DNA of 56,762 bases from an uncultured Acidimicrobiales bacterium (GTDB taxonomy: Bacteria > Actinomycetota > Acidimicrobiia > Acidimicrobiales > SHLQ01): contig CALLQB010000053.1 in the NCBI GenBank assembly GCA_938015295.1, positions 1-56,762 on the forward strand. The letters run 5' to 3'. The notes under the pieces are model-generated. The model searched no databases, was not told where the DNA came from, and worked only from the letters and a program-made list of their open reading frames with translations. The position numbers and the translations under genes are program-made. Positions 50,745 through 56,762 of this stretch are shown in pieces (position 1 is the first letter of the stretch; each line of letters starts with the position of its first letter).

Positions 50745-51434
50745 TCATGATTGGAAGAGCCGCGAATCCCACGCAGCATGTTCCTCGGCCAGAATTTCGG
50801 TCAACGGACCAGACCACGCAGACACGTCGGCCAGGGGCATCGCCCGACTCTCTGTTGCCTCCTCGGCCAAGGCTTCGAGGGTCTCCCCAAAACGCTCGGT
50901 GACCCCCGACATCTCAAACGGATCGAGACCATGCAACCGCACTGCGGCGGTCGTGATGCCGCTCACCAGATGATGAAGGTGCAACAACACCGTCTGGTAG
51001 GTGCCTAAACCGGCGTCGCTGCCCACCGCTGCGAGCGCCAAGACCTGGTGTGGTCCGCCCACCGTCGCAAAAAGATCGGCAGCGACTCCCCCGGGCCAGA
51101 CACGACCACCGGCCCTGAGCCATTGACGACCTAGGGCTCTCGAGGCCGCCCGGAGCGCCCCGCTGATGATTCGAGCCTCTGCCTCGGCATCGAGAACCGA
51201 CCAGTTCGGCTGTTGACGCGTGCGGATTTCGTGCGACACCGCAGCGATAAGCGAGGCCTCGGTTCGGCCTGTCGAGTGCAATCGACCCTCGATGAAGCTG
51301 GCGACACCTTCGGTCGAATCGAGGGCCCATTCTCGACTCGCGGCTTCGTAGCCAAACGAGTGGGCATGCCCCCCTGAGGGAAACCGCCCGTCGGCCAAAA
51401 GCGCAAACGATGCGCTCATCACACGACCGCTCAC
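50745..51434 (-). CDS. ureF: Urease accessory protein UreF
   Basis: A 229-residue all-helical UreF. It begins ASFALLADGRFPSGGHAHS, the family start, and has LLHLHHLVSGITTAAVRL near the C-terminal part. UreF forms the UreDFG activation complex and acts as gate for carbamylation and Ni insertion. The GTG at 51434 overlaps the ureC stop by one base (TAGTG); an ATG at 51419 gives a start five codons later and is equally possible. Confidence 0.92.
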   Translation of the reverse strand: MSGRVMSASFALLADGRFPSGGHAHSFGYEAASREWALDSTEGVASFIEGRLHSTGRTEASLIAAVSHEIRTRQQPNWSVLDAEAEARIISGALRAASRALGRQWLRAGGRVWPGGVAADLFATVGGPHQVLALAAVGSDAGLGTYQTVLLHLHHLVSGITTAAVRLHGLDPFEMSGVTERFGETLEALAEEATESRAMPLADVSAWSGPLTEILAEEHAAWDSRLFQS

Positions 51435-53143
51435 TAGAAAAGGAAGTAGCGCTGTGCGAGCGGCAATTCGCTGGCCGGCGATTCGGTCATGATCTCACCG
51501 TCGACCGTGACCGTGAAGGTGTCGGGGTCGACCTCGATGTTAGGAGTTGCTGTGTTCTCGACCATGTCGGTCTTGCCCACCTCGCGGCAGTTTTTCACTG
51601 CGACGAATTCACGATCGACCGCCAAGTTTCCGAGCGTGTCGCCGTCGAATGCTGCCTCGGCCACCCAAGCGATGCTGGTGCGGGCCGCAACCTTAGGTGC
51701 TGCCCCAAACATCGGGCGGGGCAGGACTGGTTGCGGCGTTGGAATCGATGCGTTCGCGTCGCCCATTTGTGCCCAAGCAATCATCCCACCCTTCAGCACG
51801 GCGTGAGGCCGAACGCCAAAGAACCTCGGATCCCACAGCACCAGGTCGGCAAGCTTGCCAACCTCGACCGAACCGACGTGGTCGTCGAGCCCATGGGCCA
51901 CTGCCGGACAAATGGTGTACTTCGCTACGTACCGCCGAGCACGATTGTTGTCGGCGACACCGTCGCCATCGAGCGAACCCCGCCGGTCTTTCATCACGTG
52001 TGCGGTTTGCCAGGTTCGAATGATGACCTCGCCGATTCGTCCCATCGCCTGCGAGTCGGAGCCGATCATCGAAATGGCGCCCAAGTCATGCAACACGTCT
52101 TCGGCCGCAATCGTCGAAGGCCGGATCCGGCTCTCGGCAAACGCCAGATCCTCTGGGACAGTTGGATTCAAGTGGTGACACACCATCAGCATGTCGAGAT
52201 GTTCAGCGACGGTGTTTACCGTGTGAGGCCGAGTCGGGTTCGTCGACGATGGCAACACATTCGGGTGGCTCGCAACCGTGATGATGTCGGGAGCATGGCC
52301 GCCGCCAGCGCCTTCGGTATGAAACGTGTGAATTGAGCGGCCAGCGATTGCTGCGAGGGTGCTCTCGACGTAACCGGCCTCGTTGAGCGTGTCGGTGTGG
52401 ATAGCCACCTGCACCCCCGACTCGTCGGCCACCGTGAGACACGCATCGATCGCTGCGGGCGTGGTGCCCCAGTCCTCGTGGAGTTTGAAACCAGCGGCGC
52501 CACCGCGTAGTTGCTCCCAGAGCGACGCCTCGGAAACGGTGTTGCCTTTCGCTAGTAACGCGACGTTGACCGGCCAACCGTCGAGTGCCTCAAGCATGCG
52601 TCCAAGGTTCCACGAGCCCGGGGTGACGGTGGTGGCCTTCGATCCTTCTGCAGGACCAGTGCCGCCTCCGACCACCGTGGTAATGCCCGAAGCCAGCGCC
52701 TCCTCCATCAGCTGTGGGCAAATGAGATGGACATGGCAGTCGATGGCCCCGGCAGTGATAATGCGGCCGTTGCCCGAGAGAATTTCGGTGCTAGGCCCGA
52801 TCACGAGAGCTGGGTGGATACCGGGGGTGATATCGGGGTTACCAGCCTTGCCGATGCCGACGATGCGACCGTCGCGAACGCCGATATCGGCCTTGATAAT
52901 CCCCCAGTGGTCAAGGATTACCGCTCCGGTGATGACGAGGTCGGGAGCACCATCGGCGCGGGTCGCCACCGACTGGCCCATCGATTCGCGTATGACCTTG
53001 CCGCCACCAAAGACCGCCTCGTCGCCACCAAAACACTCGTCTCGTTCGACTTCGACGAAAAGATTCGTATCGCCGAGACGAAGTCGATCGCCAGCGGTTG
53101 GGCCGTAAAGGGCCCGGTAACGTGCACGCGAAATCTCAGCCAT
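51434..53143 (-). CDS. ureC: Urease subunit alpha
   Basis: A 569-residue catalytic subunit hydrolysing urea to ammonia and carbamate. The nickel ligands and active site are visible: [10 protein letters not shown] (His-x-His), the carbamylated Lys in [15 protein letters not shown], His in the [20 protein letters not shown] flap, and the Asp in [15 protein letters not shown] 53143 ([20 protein letters not shown]) has a perfect GGAGGT upstream and overlaps ureB by 8 bp; the longer open frame is not coding. It is third in ureA-B-C-F-G-D. Confidence 0.98.
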   Translation of the reverse strand: MAEISRARYRALYGPTAGDRLRLGDTNLFVEVERDECFGGDEAVFGGGKVIRESMGQSVATRADGAPDLVITGAVILDHWGIIKADIGVRDGRIVGIGKAGNPDITPGIHPALVIGPSTEILSGNGRIITAGAIDCHVHLICPQLMEEALASGITTVVGGGTGPAEGSKATTVTPGSWNLGRMLEALDGWPVNVALLAKGNTVSEASLWEQLRGGAAGFKLHEDWGTTPAAIDACLTVADESGVQVAIHTDTLNEAGYVESTLAAIAGRSIHTFHTEGAGGGHAPDIITVASHPNVLPSSTNPTRPHTVNTVAEHLDMLMVCHHLNPTVPEDLAFAESRIRPSTIAAEDVLHDLGAISMIGSDSQAMGRIGEVIIRTWQTAHVMKDRRGSLDGDGVADNNRARRYVAKYTICPAVAHGLDDHVGSVEVGKLADLVLWDPRFFGVRPHAVLKGGMIAWAQMGDANASIPTPQPVLPRPMFGAAPKVAARTSIAWVAEAAFDGDTLGNLAVDREFVAVKNCREVGKTDMVENTATPNIEVDPDTFTVTVDGEIMTESPASELPLAQRYFLF

Positions 53144-53447
53144 CGAGTGAACCTCCAACCAGACCACGAAGCCCCGGAACCCGCCGCCTTCCCGCCAGGG
53201 CAACAAGCGTCACCTCCATTGGCACGCCGGGTTCGAATCGCACCGCGGTGCCCGCGGGAACGTCGAGACGAAACCCGCGACTGGCATCTCGAGAGAACGA
53301 CAACGCGTCGTTAGCTTCAAAGAAGTGAAAGTGCGACCCGACCTGCACCGGCCGGTCGCCAACATTTTCGACCACGAGCGAAACGGTCTCGCGGCCGGCG
53401 TTCAGCACAAGCTGCTCGTCTGGCCCGACAACTTCGCCGGGAATCAT
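53136..53447 (-). CDS. ureB: Urease subunit beta
   Basis: A 103-residue beta subunit. It starts [20 protein letters not shown] and carries the family block [20 protein letters not shown] with [18 protein letters not shown]. It packs on UreC in the (ABC)3 trimer. It overlaps ureA by 4 bp (ATGA) and ureC by 8 bp, so the three structural subunits are coupled. Confidence 0.97.
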   Translation of the reverse strand: MIPGEVVGPDEQLVLNAGRETVSLVVENVGDRPVQVGSHFHFFEANDALSFSRDASRGFRLDVPAGTAVRFEPGVPMEVTLVALAGRRRVPGLRGLVGGSLDG

Positions 53448-53746
53448 GAGATCGGCTGGTGCAGGGTCACCAGTTTTGTGCCATCGGGGAACGTCGCCTC
53501 GACTTGAACTTCATCGACCATTTCGGCGATTCCTTCCATCACGTCGTCGCGGGTCAAAACCTCGCGTCCTGCCGCCATGAGATCGACAACGGTGCGGCCG
53601 TCGCGTGCTCCCTCATATACCCACGAGGTCAACAAGGCCACCGTCTCGGGATAGTTGAGCTTGAGGCCTCGGTCGCGGCGCCGCTGCGCCAAATCGGCGG
53701 CAACATGCACTAGCAACCGCTCCTGCTCGTGTGGAGAAATTTGCAT
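53444..53746 (-). CDS. ureA: Urease subunit gamma
   Basis: A 100-residue gamma subunit, first gene of the operon. It has [40 protein letters not shown] and the end [18 protein letters not shown], all family signatures. ATG 53746 follows GAGGAG by about 8 nt. The operon promoter must lie within or before the 96-bp gap to the hydrolase gene, also on the minus strand; I see no clear hexamers there. Confidence 0.97.
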   Translation of the reverse strand: MQISPHEQERLLVHVAADLAQRRRDRGLKLNYPETVALLTSWVYEGARDGRTVVDLMAAGREVLTRDDVMEGIAEMVDEVQVEATFPDGTKLVTLHQPIS

Positions 53747-53842
53747 TTCATACTCCTCGGCTCATCAACAACTCCGTGCTACCACCCACCGACAACTAGG
53801 ACTGGGTCGGCGACGCAAAACCACACGCTGTTCCGGCGACAT

Positions 53843-54562
53843 CTAGACCACCGCAAGCCGTTCGGCGAACGATTCGACATGTTGAATGAAGGCGCCCGGA
53901 TTATCGACTTGCACAAGGTGGCCCGAGCCATCGACAACGGCCTTGCGAGCGCCGACCGACGCCAGGAGTTGTGCAACCGACTGTCGTTCGGCCCCTGATC
54001 GTGAGCCGACCGTGGTGAGCTGCGGGATCTCGATCGCTGTCAGCTCCTCAAGCGTCGGCTGGAACATCGCGAACTGAGAAACTTCTGAGGCAACGACCGG
54101 CAGAACAGTCTCGACCCAGTCGCGTGCCTGGTAGGGCATCGCATCCCAGCTCTGCTGCCCATAGAGACGTTGCAGGAATCGTCGAGCATCATCTAGGTCC
54201 TTCGATGCCGAGATCTCTTCGCCAGCGACGCGAACTCGCTCGTCGAGGCTTGGCTGCAGGGCGCCCACCAATGGCTCGTGGGTAATCACCGCTCGTAGGC
54301 CAAGCGAATGCCGTATTGCGCAAGCCAGCGCCAGGGTCGCTCCCCCGCTCACGCCGACAAGGACGGCGGGGTACAACTTCGACACGACGGCTTCAAGCGC
54401 CTCGACTTGTGCCTCGAACGACGGGGCCGGAGCGTTTCCGTCGTACCCGGGGCGTATCCAGAGATGCCGTTCGCCCCGAAGCGAGCGGCGAATCGGGTTG
54501 AAAAGCTGCGGCCACATACCAACACCATGCACGAAAACAAGGGCGGGAGGTCGGTCAATCAT
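53843..54562 (-). CDS. Alpha/beta-fold hydrolase
   Basis: A 239-residue alpha/beta hydrolase. The N-terminal strand-loop LVFVHGVGMWP, the nucleophile elbow GVSGGAT with Ser, and the catalytic His in DGSGHLVQVDNPGAF are visible; an acidic residue near the sixth strand is expected. The substrate is unknown. It lies just upstream of ureA on the same strand, 96 bp apart, but a functional link to urease is not evident. Its ATG is preceded by a GGAGATCACAA block and overlaps a tiny coupled leader ORF. Confidence 0.85.
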   Translation of the reverse strand: MIDRPPALVFVHGVGMWPQLFNPIRRSLRGERHLWIRPGYDGNAPAPSFEAQVEALEAVVSKLYPAVLVGVSGGATLALACAIRHSLGLRAVITHEPLVGALQPSLDERVRVAGEEISASKDLDDARRFLQRLYGQQSWDAMPYQARDWVETVLPVVASEVSQFAMFQPTLEELTAIEIPQLTTVGSRSGAERQSVAQLLASVGARKAVVDGSGHLVQVDNPGAFIQHVESFAERLAVV

Positions 54563-54585
54563 CTTTGTGATCTCCTTCCAGCCAT
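54559..54585 (-). CDS. Eight-codon leader ORF coupled to the hydrolase gene
   Basis: On the minus strand an ATG at 54585 encodes MAGRRSQR and stops at a TGA that overlaps the hydrolase ATG (ATGA). It has its own ribosome site, and the block GGAGATCACAA occurs twice: once before this ATG and once inside it as the hydrolase's own site. The duplication creates the leader. It may set the translation level of the hydrolase; it is too short for a family assignment. Confidence 0.45.
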   Translation of the reverse strand: MAGRRSQR

Positions 54586-54631
54586 TGTTGTGATCTCCTG
54601 TCGGGTTGAGCTGATTCAGCGGGGCGGTACT

Positions 54632-54675
54632 TGGCTACCGCCTGTGGGGATGGAGGGTCCCACAGGCGGTAGCCA
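54632..54675. repeat. Perfect 17-bp inverted repeat in the divergent hydrolase/sugar-dehydrogenase gap
   Basis: TGGCTACCGCCTGTGGG (54632-54648) and its exact complement (54659-54675) surround a 10-nt loop. It lies 70 bp from the hydrolase start, in the 5' region of both divergent genes, where a terminator would not be expected. It may be a leader hairpin, an attenuator or a remnant of a small repeat element. The whole 382-bp gap (54563-54944) holds this, a second hairpin and no convincing gene. Confidence 0.75.
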
Positions 54676-54791
54676 GATCTGATGGGCTACTCGAGGCTTC
54701 CTTCGACCCCGGCCGAGAAGGTCGCCGAACCTCTCGGTGATGCTGCGAGCTTCAAGGATTGGGCGAGGGGACATCTCACGAACGTAGGGTT

Positions 54792-54811
54792 CAACCGTTT
54801 CTCAACGGTTG
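54792..54811 (+). terminator. 8-bp hairpin upstream of the sugar dehydrogenase gene
   Basis: CAACCGTT-TCTC-AACGGTTG is a perfect 8-bp stem with a 4-nt loop, followed by a pyrimidine-rich CCTCTTCGTT. It sits about 133 bp before the dehydrogenase ATG, so it could end an upstream short transcript or act as a leader element. Confidence 0.4.
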
Positions 54812-54944
54812 CCTCTTCGTTGCAAGCAAGTGACGCCTCGATGTCGACTTTGCGTGAGGCCTGTTTCCATCGCGTGAACGTGCTGCTCGAGCGCGCTCAG
54901 GGGGCGCAATCGCTTGGCTCTCCCGATCCGGCAGACTGGACCCG

Positions 54945-56225
54945 ATGTTCTCTCGATTCCTGTTTCTTGCGACGCTTTCCCTCTTGTTTTTCTTATCGGG
55001 CTGCGCAAACGACACCGGTACCGTTGCCTCGGTGGAGATTCCGGCGCCGGCGGCCTCTTCGCAGCCCCCGACAACAGCCGAGCCGACACCGACCGTCGAC
55101 GATGCCGATCCGGCGACGCCCGACCAAACCGAGCCGGGCGAATCTTCAACCGAGTCCCCTCAAGGTTCGGTGCGGATCGGCCTCGAACTCGTCGGAACGT
55201 TTGATGAGCCAATGGCACTGCTTGCAAGGCCGGGCTCAGACCTGTTGTATCTGTTGGAGCGCAACGGGCGGGTTGTGCCCCTCAACCCAACAACCGGCAC
55301 AACCAATCGCAGTCTGATTGAGCTTCCCGACGAGGTCCGCACCGACGTTGAGCGCGGCCTACTTGGCGGAGCATTCTCGCCTGACGGCAACACGCTCTAT
55401 CTCCACTTCAGCGATGCTGAGGGGGCCACCCAAGTCGACGCTTGGCGCCTCGATGGCGACCAGGTCGATCCGACTTCTCGCCGCAACGTCCTCTCGGTCG
55501 AGCAACCGTTCGCCAATCACAACGGCGGCCAACTTGCGACCGGGCCCGACGGCTTGTTGTACCTCGGCCTTGGCGATGGCGGTGCGGCGAATGACCCCCT
55601 CGGCGCTGGACAGGACACGACGACTCTGCTCGGGTCGGTCATCCGTATCGACCCCACCGACGGCACCGCCGACGACCCCTATGCGGTGCCGCCTGACAAT
55701 CCTTTCGTTTCGGGCGACTTCGGTGACGGCGCCGACGAAATCTTTCTGTGGGGTGTCCGTAACCCCTGGCGGTTCTCGTTCGATCGAGAAACCGGCGACC
55801 TTTGGATAGCCGACGTGGGGCAGGACAGGCTCGAGGAGATCACGGTTCTTCGCGCCACCGACGGTGGTGGCCTTGGCGCCAATCTGGGCTGGGCATTGCG
55901 CGAAGGAACCGAAGAATTCACCGGACCCGAGCCAACCGGACATGTCGCCCCGATCCACGAGTACAACCACGACAACGGCAACTGTTCGGTGACCGGCGGC
56001 TATGTCTACCGGGGCGAAGCGATTCCCGGTCTCGTCGGCACCTATGTCTACGCCGACTACTGCGTGCCTGAGCTGTGGACCGTTTCGCAGGCAGGAGAAG
56101 CTTCGAGCCTGGGGCTTTCGGTCGACGGCGGGGAGGTGGTCTCCTTTGGCGAAGACAACAATGGCGAGCTCTACGTGCTTTCGCGTTTGGGTCAGGTATT
56201 TCGGCTCGCAGTCGTGGAAAGCTAA
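54945..56225 (+). CDS. PQQ-dependent sugar dehydrogenase lipoprotein (soluble GDH/Asd family)
   Basis: A 426-residue exported lipoprotein. The signal peptide FLFLATLSLLFFLSGC ends in a lipobox Cys, followed by a Pro/Thr-rich linker (about 25-75) and a beta-propeller. Family marks are ANHNGGQLATGPDGLLYLG with the catalytic-type His, LGDGGAANDP, WGVRNPWRFSFDRETGDLW and ADVGQDRLEEI. These match soluble aldose-sugar dehydrogenases that use PQQ and Ca2+ to oxidise sugars outside the cytoplasmic membrane. The ATG 54945 is clear; a GC-rich frame starting at 54682 was not accepted. Another lipoprotein gene starts 6 bp after its stop. Confidence 0.92.
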   Translation: MFSRFLFLATLSLLFFLSGCANDTGTVASVEIPAPAASSQPPTTAEPTPTVDDADPATPDQTEPGESSTESPQGSVRIGLELVGTFDEPMALLARPGSDLLYLLERNGRVVPLNPTTGTTNRSLIELPDEVRTDVERGLLGGAFSPDGNTLYLHFSDAEGATQVDAWRLDGDQVDPTSRRNVLSVEQPFANHNGGQLATGPDGLLYLGLGDGGAANDPLGAGQDTTTLLGSVIRIDPTDGTADDPYAVPPDNPFVSGDFGDGADEIFLWGVRNPWRFSFDRETGDLWIADVGQDRLEEITVLRATDGGGLGANLGWALREGTEEFTGPEPTGHVAPIHEYNHDNGNCSVTGGYVYRGEAIPGLVGTYVYADYCVPELWTVSQAGEASSLGLSVDGGEVVSFGEDNNGELYVLSRLGQVFRLAVVES

Positions 56226-56231
56226 CGAGCT

Positions 56232-56762
56232 GTGCCTCCCCATCGCTCTCCCCGATTCGCGGCCGTCTTGCTTTCTTTGTGCCTTGGTGCAGCAGCCTGC
56301 GCGACGGGCGAGCGCCCCGAACTTGTCGACGGGTCCGAACCGACGACAACGTTCGCGCGTACCGAACGATCGTTGCCCGCCACCAGCGCTCCACCGGTCA
56401 CATCGCTGCCACCCGCCGCAGAACCTACGGTTCCGGCAACCACCGCGGCTCCTGAACCACCCGCTCCGCTACGTCCGGTTGCACCCACCGACCCGATCGA
56501 TCTCGCAGCGCTCATCGTCGAGAGCGAGCGAACCATTCGCGACCCGGCGAACGATCCAGCGAGCCTTGCCGATATCGCTCATCGCCAACAGGTGGCGTAT
56601 CGCCTTCTCGGCTCGGCTCCTGAACTTGACGAGGTGGTGTTCGCAAACCTCCCCGACGACCTCAAACCAATCGTCGAGCTCAACATTGCGAGCCGTCGCG
56701 AGTTTCGGGGAATGCACAGCGACGCCTCGCTGTCAGCAAACGTGCCAGCCTGGGAGATCATC
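56232..56762 (+). CDS. Secreted lipoprotein, N-terminal part (cut by window end)
   Basis: The frame from GTG 56232 runs open to the last base, 177 codons. A signal peptide (FAAVLLSLCLGAAAC) ends at a lipobox Cys, then a long Thr/Pro/Ala-rich linker (about 25-90). Next comes a helical part with ADIAHRQQVAYRLLGSAPEL and NIASRREFRGM, ending in VPAWEII. This layout recalls actinobacterial exported murein lytic transglycosylases whose catalytic domain would lie beyond the window; that assignment is tentative. It starts 6 bp after the sugar dehydrogenase stop, so the two secreted proteins are probably co-transcribed. Confidence 0.8.
   Translation, partial: MPPHRSPRFAAVLLSLCLGAAACATGERPELVDGSEPTTTFARTERSLPATSAPPVTSLPPAAEPTVPATTAAPEPPAPLRPVAPTDPIDLAALIVESERTIRDPANDPASLADIAHRQQVAYRLLGSAPELDEVVFANLPDDLKPIVELNIASRREFRGMHSDASLSANVPAWEII

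Noticed and set aside
54682..55317. A plus-strand frame of 211 codons before and over the PQQ sugar dehydrogenase start
   Set aside because: Its second half overlaps the certain dehydrogenase gene in another frame, and the first 88 codons show no family motif, no ribosome site and weak third-position GC bias. A short gene there cannot be fully excluded.
1..56762. tRNA, rRNA, transposase or phage genes
   Set aside because: None of the frames carries transposase or phage motifs and I could not see a cloverleaf or rRNA segment in the gaps; a covariance-model scan would be needed to exclude small RNAs.

Overview
The window is 56.8 kb of GC-rich chromosomal DNA, densely packed with genes on both strands. 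The gene content points to a free-living actinomycete. It includes large FtsX-type permeases beside a NarL-type two-component pair, DUF2510/DUF4870 membrane proteins, a HelD/HelR-like ATPase, a full-length Lhr helicase, a HemE-HemY heme pair, a PQQ-type sugar dehydrogenase lipoprotein and an Lnt homologue with Ser at the catalytic Cys position. A class-level guess of Acidimicrobiia (Ilumatobacter-like) is inference only. Many starts are preceded by a TANNNT hexamer exactly 6-7 nt upstream, as expected for leaderless mRNAs, which are common in actinomycetes. I see no rRNA, tRNA, CRISPR array, insertion sequence or prophage.

Layout. 1-7724: the end of a sensor kinase, its LuxR-type response regulator, and an ABC ATPase with two very large FtsX/MacB permeases. 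7735-10235: a strong shared terminator and cydAB (cytochrome bd oxidase) on the minus strand. 10368-15839: a DUF2510-DUF4870 membrane protein, yaaA, a thioesterase-like protein, DUF1330, a small membrane protein, a methyltransferase, a DHFR-like reductase and a YjjG-like HAD phosphatase. 15910-22453: Lhr helicase, a Tat-exported N,N-dimethylformamidase-like protein and a small hypothetical. 22557-29116: a catabolic run of two acyl-CoA dehydrogenases, an enoyl-CoA hydratase-like protein, a hydroxypyruvate-isomerase-like protein, an SDR and a flavoprotein joining a TrxR-like half to a ferredoxin-NADP reductase half. 29147-33032: an ornithine cyclodeaminase-like protein, a NUDIX hydrolase and a HelR-like ATPase. 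33123-36546: patatin-hemE-hemY, translationally coupled.

36560-42054: DEAD-box helicase, class III adenylate cyclase with a CRP-like dyad upstream, a small HesB/IscA-like gene interrupted by an in-frame UGA that is followed by a bacterial-SECIS-like hairpin (candidate selenoprotein), Lnt and a DUF2807 lipoprotein. 42142-49067: dtd, an NAD-dependent epimerase, and a glycan-like cluster (GT4 glycosyltransferase, methyltransferase, alpha/alpha-toroid protein) facing a membrane protein, a second methyltransferase and GtrA. 49218-53746: a compact urease operon ureA-B-C-F-G-D without ureE. 53843-56762: an alpha/beta hydrolase with a coupled 8-codon leader ORF, a long perfect hairpin, a PQQ-type sugar dehydrogenase lipoprotein, and the start of another secreted lipoprotein cut by the window edge.

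The observation most worth following is the UGA-containing HesB-like gene at 39173-39469. It would be a selenoprotein if the genome encodes SelA/B/C/D. Other notable items are the TrxR-FNR fusion, the Cys-to-Ser Lnt, the triplicated hairpin array at the ABC gene stop codon, the duplicated 12-bp palindromes upstream of gtrA, and the adenylate cyclase gene carrying a GTGA-N6-TCAC site.
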